Assembly: GCF_001417775.1 (NCBI RefSeq)
Contig: NZ_BBZJ01000028.1
Location: 186,001 to 250,000 of the forward strand
Length of the DNA: 64,000 nucleotides
Source: Streptomyces sp. TP-A0356
GTDB lineage: Bacteria > Actinomycetota > Actinomycetes > Streptomycetales > Streptomycetaceae
Reading direction: 5' to 3'
Made by a program: the position numbers and the translations under genes. The number at the start of each line of letters is the position of its first letter. Position 1 is the first letter of the stretch. Shown piece after piece: positions 52,541 through 62,000 of this stretch. Below the pieces are notes generated by a model, which saw only the letters and a list, made by a program, of their open reading frames with translations, made no database searches and was not told the origin of the DNA.

Positions 52541-53656
52541 TTACTTCAGACCGATCTTGTCGCAGGCCGACTTGTACTGCGCGGTGCAGATGTCGGAGAT
52601 CGTGTAGATGCCGTCCTTGATGACGGTGTCCTTGATGTTGTCCTTGGTCAGGGAGACGACCGGAACGAGGACGGAGGGCACCTGCTTGGTGGTCGGGCTG
52701 TCGACCTTGTCCTTGGCTATCGAGTCGAGCGACTTGCCCTGGGCGAGCGCGACGGCCATCTCCGCGGCCACGTCGGCCTCCTGCGGGTACGGCTTGTAGA
52801 CGCTCATGTACTGCTCACCCGTGACGATGCGCTGCACACCCGCGAGTTCGGCGTCCTGGCCGGTGACCGGGATGTTGGTGATGCCGGCGGCCTTGAGGGC
52901 GGTGATGATACCGCCGGCCATGCCGTCGTTGGCGGAGTACACACCGACGATGTTCTGCTTGCCGAGAGCCGAGATGGCGCCTTCCATGTTGGCGTTGGCG
53001 TTCTCCGGCTTCCACTCCTTGGTGTCGTACTCCTTGCCGATGTCCACCTTGCCGTTGAGGACCTGGTGGGCGCCCGCCTTGAACTGGGCGGCGTTCGGGT
53101 CGGTGACGGAACCGTTCATCATGACGATCTTGCCGGACTTGGCCTTGGAGCCGAGGGCCTTGAGGAGGGCCTCGCCCTGGACCTTGCCGACCGTCGTGTT
53201 GTCGAACGAGGTGTAGGCGCTGATCGAGCCCTGCGCGAGGCGGTCGTAGGCGACGACCGGGATGCCGGCCCCCTTGGCCTTCTCCACCGAGCTCTTGATG
53301 GCCGCAGCGTCGACCGCGTCCACGATGAGGACGTCCACCTTGTTGGTGATCATCGTGTCGACCTGCTGGTTCTGGGTGCTCGGGTCCTGCTTGGCGTTGG
53401 CGTAGACGACCTCGCCCTTGCCGTTCGTGAGCTCCTTGACCTTCTTCTCGATCAAGGGGCGGTCGAACTTCTCGTACCGGGCGGTCTGGTTCTCGGGGAG
53501 AAGCAGACCGACCTTGATGGCGTCGCCCTTCTTGGCGCCGCCCGAGGACGAGGACGAGCTGTTGCCGGACTGCTTGGCACTGCCACAAGCGGCCAGCGAG
53601 ACGGCCATCGCACCAGCGGCAACGGCAACGGCGGCACGACGCATACGCGTGTTCAA
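52541..53656 (-). CDS. xylF: Xylose-type ABC transporter substrate-binding lipoprotein
   Basis: 371 residues from TTG 53656 with GGGAGG eight bases upstream (an ATG four codons later lacks good spacing). Signal peptide with lipobox SLAACG, Ser-rich linker, then a periplasmic-binding type I fold: KVGLLLPENQTARYEKFDRP, VLIVDAVDAAAIKS, VYSANDGMAGGIITALK, VTGQDAE. Captures xylose outside the membrane for XylG-XylH. First gene of the operon, just downstream of the ROK regulator gene. Confidence 0.93.
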   Translation of the reverse strand: MNTRMRRAAVAVAAGAMAVSLAACGSAKQSGNSSSSSSGGAKKGDAIKVGLLLPENQTARYEKFDRPLIEKKVKELTNGKGEVVYANAKQDPSTQNQQVDTMITNKVDVLIVDAVDAAAIKSSVEKAKGAGIPVVAYDRLAQGSISAYTSFDNTTVGKVQGEALLKALGSKAKSGKIVMMNGSVTDPNAAQFKAGAHQVLNGKVDIGKEYDTKEWKPENANANMEGAISALGKQNIVGVYSANDGMAGGIITALKAAGITNIPVTGQDAELAGVQRIVTGEQYMSVYKPYPQEADVAAEMAVALAQGKSLDSIAKDKVDSPTTKQVPSVLVPVVSLTKDNIKDTVIKDGIYTISDICTAQYKSACDKIGLK

Positions 53657-53730
53657 TTCAGAAACCTCCCTGACGAGGCCGCGTCGTTGCGGCCGAGGTG
53701 GCTGGAAGTCAACTCGGCCGCACGTTCAAC

Positions 53731-53743
53731 GTCAAGAAGTAAA
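53731..53743 (-). promoter_or_regulatory. Putative ROK7B7 operator upstream of xylF
   Basis: Minus-strand TTTACTTCTTGAC fits at all 13 positions the consensus TTKAMKHSTTSAV that I recall being reported for ROK7B7. It is 75 bases upstream of the xylF start. Confidence 0.5.
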
Positions 53744-53777
53744 TCCTTAACGAGATGGCAACGGTGCCATCCGTTCT

Positions 53778-54977
53778 CTAAGTGAAGGCAGGGGTTACCG
53801 CGGGAAGCGTGCCATCCAAAAGGGTTGAATCGCCCATCTCGCTGAGCGCGAGAGCCAGCGCTCCGAGCACTTCCGCACGACCGCCGAGCGCCCCTGGCAA
53901 CACCGAGAGCTGACGTGCCGCGCTGGGGATCGCGTACCGGCCGACCGACTCCCTGATGGGCCCCAGGACCAGCTCCCCGGCCTCGGCGAGATCACCACCG
54001 AGGACCACTCGGCTCGGGTTCAGCAGATTGCAGAGATTGGCGACCCCACTGCCGACGTGGCGGCCGACGTCGGCGATCACCCGGCGGCAGCCCGGATCAC
54101 CGTCCCGCGCCAGCCTGACCACGCCTTCCATGGTCAGATCGGTGCCGTGGCTGGACTCGAGCAGCGGTAGTACGTACCGCGCCGCCGCGAACGTCTCCAG
54201 ACAGCCCCGGTTGCCGCAGCGGCAGACGGGGCCGGATTCATCAAGGGTGATGTGCCCGATTTCTCCCGCAGTGCCGCCGGGCCCTCGGTAGATCTTGCCG
54301 TCGATCACCAGTCCGGCGCCGACACCGCTCGCGACCTTGATGTACGCCAGGTCCTTGACCCCCCGGCCGCTGCCCCAGACCAGCTCGCCGAGGGCGCCGA
54401 GGTTGGCGTCGTTGTCCACGTGCACCGGCACGCCGAGCCGCCCCCGCAGCTCCTCGGCGGGTCTGGCGCCGGTCCAGCCCGGCAGGATGGAGGTGGAGCC
54501 GAGCGTGCCCGACTCGACGTCGATGGGGCCGGGGACGCCGAGGCCCACACCCGCGACCTTGGAGCGGTCCACGCCGGTCGCCTCGATCAGCCTGCTGACC
54601 AGCTGTTCCGCCCGGTCGAAGCCCTGCGCGGCGGAGGCGTCCACATCCAGCGGCTCGGACTCCTCGGCGAGCACCTGATGGGCGAGGTTTCCGACCGCGA
54701 CGCGCAAATGGGTGTGGCCGAAGTCGACACCGATGACGATGCCGGCGTCACCGCTGAGGGAGACGCTGCGGGCCCTGCGGCCACCCGCCGATGTGGGCGT
54801 GACCTCGACGGTTCCGCCGTCCTTGAGCTCCCGCACGATGTTGGAGACGGTTGCCGCGGACAGGCCGGTCGTCCTCGCGATCTCCGCCTGCGTGAGCGAC
54901 CCGGCGAGGCGCACCGCACGGACGACGCGCTCCAGATTTGCTCGGTGCAGCGACGACTGCGACCCCGGAGTCTCCAT
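53778..54977 (-). CDS. rok7B7: ROK-family transcriptional regulator (ROK7B7 type)
   Basis: 399 residues from ATG 54977 (METPGSQSSLHRANL). N-terminal winged helix: LTQAEIARTTGLSAATVSNIVREL (about 29-52). ROK sugar-kinase-like domain: GVDFGHTHLRVAVG, VPGPIDVESG, NDANLGALGE, GTAGEIGHI and the zinc motif CRCGNRGCLE. In S. coelicolor its orthologue sits between xylFGH and ngcEFG and influences xylose uptake, carbon control and antibiotics. ATG 55013 is a longer alternative. Confidence 0.92.
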   Translation of the reverse strand: METPGSQSSLHRANLERVVRAVRLAGSLTQAEIARTTGLSAATVSNIVRELKDGGTVEVTPTSAGGRRARSVSLSGDAGIVIGVDFGHTHLRVAVGNLAHQVLAEESEPLDVDASAAQGFDRAEQLVSRLIEATGVDRSKVAGVGLGVPGPIDVESGTLGSTSILPGWTGARPAEELRGRLGVPVHVDNDANLGALGELVWGSGRGVKDLAYIKVASGVGAGLVIDGKIYRGPGGTAGEIGHITLDESGPVCRCGNRGCLETFAAARYVLPLLESSHGTDLTMEGVVRLARDGDPGCRRVIADVGRHVGSGVANLCNLLNPSRVVLGGDLAEAGELVLGPIRESVGRYAIPSAARQLSVLPGALGGRAEVLGALALALSEMGDSTLLDGTLPAVTPAFT

Positions 54978-55024
54978 CGACTCATCCACTCCTGCCCTCA
55001 GCACGGCGGCCACGATGCCGCCCG

Positions 55025-55059
55025 TGTGACCCGGGTCACAACAGCGGGGCCCGGGTCAC
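55025..55059. promoter_or_regulatory. Palindrome plus half-site upstream of rok7B7
   Basis: TGTGACCCGGGTCACA (55025-55040) is a perfect 16-bp palindrome, and CCCGGGTCAC recurs at 55050-55059, exactly 20 bases from its first copy, so on the same helix face. Likely operator, perhaps for autoregulation. Confidence 0.5.
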
Positions 55060-55239
55060 TTACAAGTTGTGAACTCCAAGCTCCGCTGAACGGGTTACCG
55101 CAGTCAAGACCTTGACGGAAATCGGGGAAGATCGAAGCCGCCGGGGCATGGACACGCCGACGCCGCCCTGCGTTCACGGAGAGGACGCCGGCGGGCCGGG
55201 TTGTACGCCGCGTACGGTTGCCTCGGCATGCCGTCGTCG

Positions 55240-56163
55240 CTACTTCAGGGCCCCCGCGGTCAGTCCCTGCACCACCTGCCGCTGGAAGACGATGTACGCC
55301 GCCAGCACCGGCAGCATCGCCATCACCAGGCCCGCGAAGAGTCCGGACCAGTCACCCTTGTAGCCCTGGCTGGCGGCCAGCTGGACCAGGCCCTGGGTGA
55401 GGACGCGCTTGTCGGGGTCGGTGTTCAGGACCGTCGGGAGCATGTACTGGTTCCACTGGCCCAGGAAGTTGAAGATCCCCACGCTGATCAGGCCCGGCTT
55501 CGCCATCGGGAGCATGATCTGGAAGAACGTGCGGGTGTGCGAGGCTCCGTCCACGAACGCGGCCTCGGCCACCGATGTGGGCAGCGTGCGGAAGAACGCG
55601 GTCAGGAAGAAGACCGTGAAGGGCAGCGAGTAGGCGATGTAGACGAGGATCAGTCCGTGGATCGTGTTCAGCAGGCCCATGTTGTTCACGACATAGAACA
55701 GCGGGACCAGCGCCAACATGATCGGGAAGCTCATGCCGCCGATGAACAGGTAGTAGATGAACCGGTTGCCCGGGAAGTCGAAGCGGGCCAGGACGTACGC
55801 CGCCATCGAGCCGAGCACCAGCGTGCCGATGAGCGAACCGCCCACCACCAGAACGGTGTTGAGGAAGTAGTCGCTCATGTTGGCGTCGGTCCAGGCCCGC
55901 GCCCAGTTCTCGAAGTGCAGCTTGTCCGGCAGCGACCAGGGCGAGCTGAAGATGGAGCTGTCGTCCTTGAAGGACGTCATCACGGCCCACAGCAGCGGCA
56001 TGACCACCATGAAGGCCCACAGGACGAGCATGCCGTGCGAGAAGACGTTGAGGACGGTGCCCTCCTGCTTCCGCCGGGACGGCCCGGCGGGAGGGGCGTC
56101 GGTCTTGGTGGCGGCGGCGCCGGACTCGGCCGGGATCGGGGCGGGGGTCTCGGTCGTCTTCAT
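55240..56163 (-). CDS. ngcG: Sugar ABC transporter permease NgcG
   Basis: 307 residues. Six TM segments of a CUT1 (MalG-like) permease; EAA loop EAAFVDGASHTRTFFQIMLPMAKPGL in parts contacts the ATPase. Pro/Ala N-terminal tail of about 35 residues. Starts two bases after ngcF. The operon has no ATPase gene; related Streptomyces systems use the shared ATPase MsiK. Confidence 0.9.
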   Translation of the reverse strand: MKTTETPAPIPAESGAAATKTDAPPAGPSRRKQEGTVLNVFSHGMLVLWAFMVVMPLLWAVMTSFKDDSSIFSSPWSLPDKLHFENWARAWTDANMSDYFLNTVLVVGGSLIGTLVLGSMAAYVLARFDFPGNRFIYYLFIGGMSFPIMLALVPLFYVVNNMGLLNTIHGLILVYIAYSLPFTVFFLTAFFRTLPTSVAEAAFVDGASHTRTFFQIMLPMAKPGLISVGIFNFLGQWNQYMLPTVLNTDPDKRVLTQGLVQLAASQGYKGDWSGLFAGLVMAMLPVLAAYIVFQRQVVQGLTAGALK

Positions 56164-56165
56164 GA

Positions 56166-57092
56166 TCAGAACTCCAGCCGCTCGCGCCGGCCCAGCCGCA
56201 TCACGGTCGCCGCGAACAGCAGCGTCACGACGAGCAGGGCGACACCGATGGTGGTTGCGTAGGCGGCCTGACCGTCACGGAAGGCCTTCTGGTAGACGTA
56301 CAGCACCATGACGGTGGTCGAGTAGTCGGGGCCGCCCGGCCCGGTCGTCATGATCTGTACGACCGCGAACGACTCGGCGCCCAGGGCGAGGATGCCCATG
56401 TACACCCAGCCGGACTGCACGGTGTCCCACAGCAGCGGCAGGGTGATCCGGAAGAACGTGGTGGCGCGGCCCGCCCCGTCGAGGAGCGCCGCCTCGTACA
56501 GGTCCCCCGGGATGGAGGCCATGCCCGCGGAGAAGAGGACCACGAAGAAGCCGACCGTGGACCAGACGAGGACCGCCATCACGCACCACAGGGCGAGGTT
56601 CGGGTCGCCCAGCCACAGCGGCTGGACGCTGCCGAGCCCGATCCCGCGCAGCAGCGAGTTGACCGCGCCGCTGTCCGGGTTGTACGCGAAGGCGAACAAC
56701 AGGGCGACGATGGCGATCGACAGCACCTGCGGGAAGAAGTAGACGATCTTGTAGAAGGACGAGCCGCGGACTCCCGAGACCACCGGGCCGCCCCTCCGCC
56801 GCCGTCCGCCCACATTGATCATGAAGGCGAAGAACAGGGCCAGGCTGATCGTCACCAGCGGCAGCAGCAGCGCGAACAGCAGGCTGTGCCACAGCGACTT
56901 CCAGAAGATGTCGTCGTGGAACATCCTCGTGTAGTTGTCGGTGCCCACCATCTTGAATTCGGGGCTCAGGCCGGTCCAGTCCGTGAACGAGTAGTAGATG
57001 GACTGGATGAACGGCCATACGACGAAGAGCGCGTACAGCCCGAGGGGGACCGCGAGGAACCCCACGATGAACCGGTACTTGCCGTGCTGCAT
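56166..57092 (-). CDS. ngcF: Sugar ABC transporter permease NgcF
   Basis: 308 residues. MalF-like CUT1 permease, six TM segments; EAA loop EAALLDGAGRATTFFRITLPLL in parts. ATG 57092 has only a weak GGGG upstream, suggesting coupling to ngcE, whose stop is 76 bases before it. Confidence 0.9.
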   Translation of the reverse strand: MQHGKYRFIVGFLAVPLGLYALFVVWPFIQSIYYSFTDWTGLSPEFKMVGTDNYTRMFHDDIFWKSLWHSLLFALLLPLVTISLALFFAFMINVGGRRRRGGPVVSGVRGSSFYKIVYFFPQVLSIAIVALLFAFAYNPDSGAVNSLLRGIGLGSVQPLWLGDPNLALWCVMAVLVWSTVGFFVVLFSAGMASIPGDLYEAALLDGAGRATTFFRITLPLLWDTVQSGWVYMGILALGAESFAVVQIMTTGPGGPDYSTTVMVLYVYQKAFRDGQAAYATTIGVALLVVTLLFAATVMRLGRRERLEF

Positions 57093-57168
57093 TGCTACCG
57101 ACCCCGATCTCGCTGCCCGGCCGCCGGTCCGGGTTCGGCCGGCGGCCGCCGCCGCTGGTGACGGATCC

Positions 57169-58620
57169 TCACTGGTGCTTGTAGTGCTTGATCGACGTGT
57201 CCTTGGCCGCCTCGTCGGCGAAGCCCTGGATCTTCTTGATGGCCTCGGCCGGGGTGAGGCGGCCGGCCATCATCTCGCCGAGTCCGGCCACACCGATCTT
57301 CTCCTTCTGGAGCTGCACGTACCAGTCCTGCAGGCGCGGGTTCAGGACGTTGTTGCCGGCCTTCTCCAGCGCGGCCACACCGGACTTGAGGCCCGGCGTC
57401 AGGCTGATACCGGTGGTGCCGCCGTTCAACGCCGTCAGCGACTTGACCTTGGTGGTGAAGTTCTTCGAGGAGGCCTCGCTGAGCATGATGCGCAGCTGCT
57501 CCATACCGCCCGCCGGGTTCTTCGCCTTGGCCGGGACGACGAAGGGCTCGCCGCCGGAGGCCCAGATGGTGCCGAAGGGCAGCTTGTCGGAGGAGTCGAT
57601 GCCGGTGGGCGCGGAGACGGCCAGGTTGAAGTCGCCCGGAATGACGTTCGCGGACTCGTTCTCCACCCAGGAGCCGTTCGGGATGAACAGCGCCTTGCCC
57701 TTCGCCCAGGCGGTCTGCGACTGGATGTGGTCGAGGCCGGGCGTGCCCTGGAGGATGTAGCCCTTCTTGTAGAGCTCGTAGTACGCCTCGAAACAGGTCT
57801 TGACGGCCGGGTGCTTCCAGGCGTTCGGCTCCAGGTTGTCGATGGCGTCGAGGACCTGGCGGCCGCCGACCTTGCCGATCATCGGGTACAGCGAGAAGGG
57901 GATGTAGTACGGGTACTTGCCCGCGTACGTCCACCCCGCGATGCCCTTCTTCTTGGCCGCCTCACAGACCTTGAGCATCTCGTCCCAGGTCTCCGGGTAC
58001 TTCTCGCCGAGCGAGTCGAGGAGCTTCTGCGAGTACCAGACGCCGTACACGGTGTAGGCGTAGTACATGATCCAGACGGGGCTGCCGTCGAACTGGCCCA
58101 TCTCCACGATGCCCGGGCGCAGCGTGTCGCGGACCTTCTTGTTCGGGTCGTCGTAGGAGGGGGCGTCGAGGAGCGGGGTGAGGTCGGCGAGCTGGCTCTT
58201 GCCGACGAGGACGCCCATGTCCATCTGCTCGGCGCCGGAGTTGTCGATGAGGTCCGGCGGATTGCCCTGGTTGAAGCGGGGCTGCAAGGTGGACTGGATC
58301 TTCTGGGTGGCGGAGAACTTCACCTTCACCTTCGGGAAGTCCCTCTCGTAGACCTTCACCGCGTCCTGGGCGTACTCCTTGCCGAAGCCGCCGTCGAAGA
58401 GCACGAACTCCATCTGCGCCGTGTCGTTCACACCCAGCGGGTTCTTCGCGGTCTTCTTGCCCGCCTTGGCCTTCTCCCCGCCGCCGCCCCCGCTGCTGGC
58501 GCACGCGGACAGGAAGCTCATCGTGGGGACGGCGATCAGGCCGAGGGCTGCGGACCGCCTGATCAGATCGCGGCGGCCGACGCCTTCGGGGGTGGTGTTC
58601 TCGCCGGAAGTGGATCCCAT
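57169..58620 (-). CDS. ngcE: Amino-sugar/chitooligosaccharide-binding lipoprotein NgcE
   Basis: 483 residues from ATG 58620 (GAGGAC upstream; an in-frame TTG two codons earlier is less well placed). Twin-arginine-like signal GRRDLIRRSAALGL with lipobox LSAC, so a Tat-exported lipoprotein. Large extracellular solute-binding type 1 fold: PPDLIDNSGAEQMDMGVLV, YYAYTVYGVWYSQKLLD, LFIPNGSWVENE. Named by gene order beside rok7B7 and resemblance to NgcE, which binds GlcNAc and chitin oligosaccharides; the ligand in this strain is inferred. Confidence 0.85.
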   Translation of the reverse strand: MGSTSGENTTPEGVGRRDLIRRSAALGLIAVPTMSFLSACASSGGGGGEKAKAGKKTAKNPLGVNDTAQMEFVLFDGGFGKEYAQDAVKVYERDFPKVKVKFSATQKIQSTLQPRFNQGNPPDLIDNSGAEQMDMGVLVGKSQLADLTPLLDAPSYDDPNKKVRDTLRPGIVEMGQFDGSPVWIMYYAYTVYGVWYSQKLLDSLGEKYPETWDEMLKVCEAAKKKGIAGWTYAGKYPYYIPFSLYPMIGKVGGRQVLDAIDNLEPNAWKHPAVKTCFEAYYELYKKGYILQGTPGLDHIQSQTAWAKGKALFIPNGSWVENESANVIPGDFNLAVSAPTGIDSSDKLPFGTIWASGGEPFVVPAKAKNPAGGMEQLRIMLSEASSKNFTTKVKSLTALNGGTTGISLTPGLKSGVAALEKAGNNVLNPRLQDWYVQLQKEKIGVAGLGEMMAGRLTPAEAIKKIQGFADEAAKDTSIKHYKHQ

Positions 58621-58826
58621 GCTCAAGTCCTCGCCTTCTCCAGGACTCAGGCGGTGAACCGGATCCTCCCCGGCACCGCGATGATGGTGAAGCTGGGGTC
58701 GTGCACGAGGGATTCAGTGGGACGGCACGGCAGTCGGTCGTGCCCGCAACGGTCCGCGCCTCCCGATTCCCTTGTCGTGCCCGTGCACTGCTGCTGTACG
58801 GCAAGGTGACAGCTGCCCGGACGCCG

Positions 58827-58842
58827 ACAGGTATAGTCCACT
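58827..58842 (-). promoter_or_regulatory. DasR-like site over the ngcE promoter
   Basis: Minus-strand AGTGGACTATACCTGT matches 13 of 16 positions of the DasR consensus (TGGTCTAGACCA core) and overlaps the putative -10. Degenerate, so tentative. Confidence 0.3.
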
Positions 58843-59032
58843 TTCCGCCAGCGGAGCAAGATCGAATGCAAGGTTGTCGGTTTGCTTTTCCGAGTTGAGA
58901 CCTCGCGGAAATACGGAATGCATACGGGCCGCCGGAGCGGTCCATCGGCCGCATTGGGCCCGAATGCCACACCCAACACCCTTGACATCACTGACCACTT
59001 GACCACCTACTGGTTCCTTGCGCAGCGAAGTT

Positions 59033-59044
59033 GACAACGTTGTC
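59033..59044. promoter_or_regulatory. LacI-family-type operator before GH92 gene
   Basis: GACAACGTTGTC is a perfect 12-bp palindrome centred on CG, as in LacI/GalR operators, 33 bases before the start codon. No LacI gene is in the window. Confidence 0.55.
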
Positions 59045-59077
59045 CATATTTTCACAGCGCAGGGAGGGTGCTCGCGT

Positions 59078-62000
59078 ATGCAGCACAGATCTCGGCACAG
59101 ATGGGCTCCTAGGGCGGTCGTGGCAACGGCCGCCTTCGCGTTGCTGGTGGCCGCCCAGGGCGCGGCGGTGGCACTGCCCGCCCAACCGTCCTCCGGCGAC
59201 CGGGAGTTCGCGTCCTCGTTCGAAGCGGGTGATCCGGCGCCGACATGGCTGAACACGGTGGACACGGCGGCCGACGGGTCGAAGCGGGCGTCCGGCGTGG
59301 ACGGAGGGTATACAACCGGTATTCCGGGCAATGTGACCGACGAGGTCACCGATGTACGGGCCAGCGGGGAGAACACGGCCGGCGGTGAGGTCAAGGAGAA
59401 CCTGATCGACGGCGACCCGGGCAGCAAGTGGCTCACGTTCGCCCAGACGGGCTGGGTGGAGTTCGACTTCGACGCGCCGGTCAAGGTACTGACGTACGCG
59501 CTGACGTCGGCCAACGACTACGCGGAGCGGGACCCGGCCGACTGGACCCTCCAGGGATCCACGGACGGCAAGGACTGGAAGACGCTCGACACACGCACCG
59601 GCGCGTCGTTCGACCAGCGCTTCCAGACGAAATCGTTCGACCTCGCCGGTCCGGCGGAGTACCAGCACTTCCGGCTCGACATCACCAAGAACCAGGGCGC
59701 GGACATCCTGCAACTCGCCGACGTCCAGTTCTCCACGGGCAACAGCACCGACCCCACGCCCAAGGACATGCGCACGCTCGTGGACCGCGGGCCGATGGGC
59801 TCCCCCACCGCCAAGGCGGGCGCGGGCTTCACGGGCCGCCGGGCCCTGCGGTACGCGGGGACGCACACCGCGGCCGAGCGGGCGTACTCGTACAACAAGG
59901 TCTTCGACGTCAACGTGGACGTCCGGCGGGACACCCAGCTGTCCTACCGGATCTTCCCGTCGATGGCGGACGGGGTCCGGGACTACGACGCCACGAACGT
60001 CTCGGTCGACCTGGACTTCACCGACGGCACCCATCTCAGCGACCTCGGGGCGCTCGACCAGCACGGATTCCCGCTGACCCCACAGGGGCAGGGCGCGTCC
60101 AAGTCCCTGTACGTCAACCAGTGGAACAACGTGGTCTCGCGGATCGGATCGGTCGCGGCCGGCAGGACCGTGGACCGGATCGTGGTGGCGTACGACTCGC
60201 CGAAGGGCCCGGCGAAGTTCCGGGGCTGGCTGGACGACATCGCGCTGAAGACCGTCCCGCCGGACAGGCCCAAGGCGCACCCGTCCGACTACGCGCTGAC
60301 GACCCGGGGCACGAACTCCAGCGGCTCCTTCTCCCGGGGCAACGACTTCCCGGCGACGGCCCTGCCGCACGGCTTCAACTTCTGGACGCCGGAGACCAAC
60401 GCCGGCTCCTTGAGCTGGCTCTACGACTACGCACGGGCCAACAACGCGGACAACCTGCCCACGATCCAGGCGTTCAGCGCGAGCCATGAGCCGAGTCCAT
60501 GGATGGGTGACCGGCAGACGTTCGAGGTGATGCCGTCGGCCGCCTCCGGCACCCCGGACACCGGCCGCACCGCGCGGGCGCTGGCGTTCCGGCACGAGAA
60601 CGAGGTCGCGCGCCCCTATTACTACGGCGTGACCTTCGAGAACGGCCTCAAGGCGGAGATGACGCCGACGGACCACGCGGCGGTGCTGCGGTTCACCTAT
60701 CCCGGCGACGACGCGAGCGTGCTCTTCGACAATGTGACCGAGCAGGCCGGACTGACCCTCGACAAGGACAACGGGATCGTCACCGGCTTCTCGGACGTGA
60801 AATCGGGACTGTCGACGGGCGCGACGCGACTGTTCGTGTACGGCGTGTTCGACGCCCCCGCGACGGACGGAGCGGCTTCGGGAGTGAAGGGGTACCTGCG
60901 CTTCAAGCCGGGCGCGGACCACACGGTGACCCTCCGCCTCGCCACCTCGCTGATCAGCATCGACCAGGCGAAGGACAATCTGCGCCAGGAGATCCCCGAG
61001 GGGACGTCGTTCGACGAGGTGCGCACGCACGCCCAGCGGACCTGGGACAGGCTGCTCGGCAGGATCGAGGTCGAGGGTGCGACGAACGACCAGCTGACGA
61101 CGCTGTACTCCTCGCTGTACCGGCTCTACCTGTACCCCAACTCGGGCTTCGAGAAGGTGGGTTCGTCCTACCAGTACGCCTCCCCGTTCTCCCCGATGAC
61201 GAGCCAGGACACTCCCACGCACACCGGGGCGAAGATCGTCGACGGCAAGGTGTACGTCAACAACGGCTTCTGGGACACCTACCGGACGACCTGGCCGGCG
61301 TACTCCTTCCTGACCCCGAACGAGGCGGGCCAGCTGGTCGACGGTTTCGTACAGCAGTACAAGGACGGCGGCTGGACCTCCCGGTGGTCCTCGCCCGGCT
61401 ACGCCGACCTGATGACCGGCACCTCGTCGGACGTGGCGTTCGCCGACGCCTACGTGAAGGGGGTGAAGTTCGACGCTCAGGCCGCCTATGACGCGGCGGT
61501 GAAGAACGCCACGGTCCTACCGCCCTCGTCCGGGGTCGGCCGCAAGGGCATGACGAACTCGCCGTTCCTCGGCTACACGACCACCGGCACGAGAGAGGGC
61601 CTGTCGTGGGCGATGGAGGGCTACGTCAACGACTACGGCATCGCCCGGATGGGCCAGGCGCTGTACGAGAAGACCGGCAAGAAGCGCTACCAGGAGGAGT
61701 CGCAGTACTTCCTCAACCGCGCCCAGGACTACGTCGACCTCTTCGACAAGAGGATCGGCTTCTTCCAGGGCCGTGACGGGCAGGGCAACTGGCGGCTGGA
61801 TCCGTCGAAGTACGACCCACGCGTGTGGGGCTACGACTACACGGAGACGAACGGCTGGGGCTTCGCCTTCACGGTCCCGCAGGACAGCCGGGGCCTGGCG
61901 AACCTGTACGGTGGGCGCGCCAAGCTGGCCGACAAGCTGGACGAGTACTTCGCGACCCCCGAGACCGCCTCACCGCAGTTCGCCGGCTCCTACGGAGGTG

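Larger units (their letters stand above)
58621..59077. promoter_or_regulatory. Divergent ngcEFG/GH92 control region
   Basis: 457 bases without a gene. Leftward: TTGCTC (58859-58854) and CTATAC (58836-58831) with a 17-base spacer form a good promoter for ngcE. Rightward: direct repeats GACCACTT/GACCACCT near 58993-59008 and a LacI-type palindrome at 59033. Confidence 0.55.

Noticed and set aside
58990..59020. DasR site in the GACCAC...TGGTT segment
   Set aside because: The half-sites are in the wrong order (ACCA before TGGT) for a DasR element.
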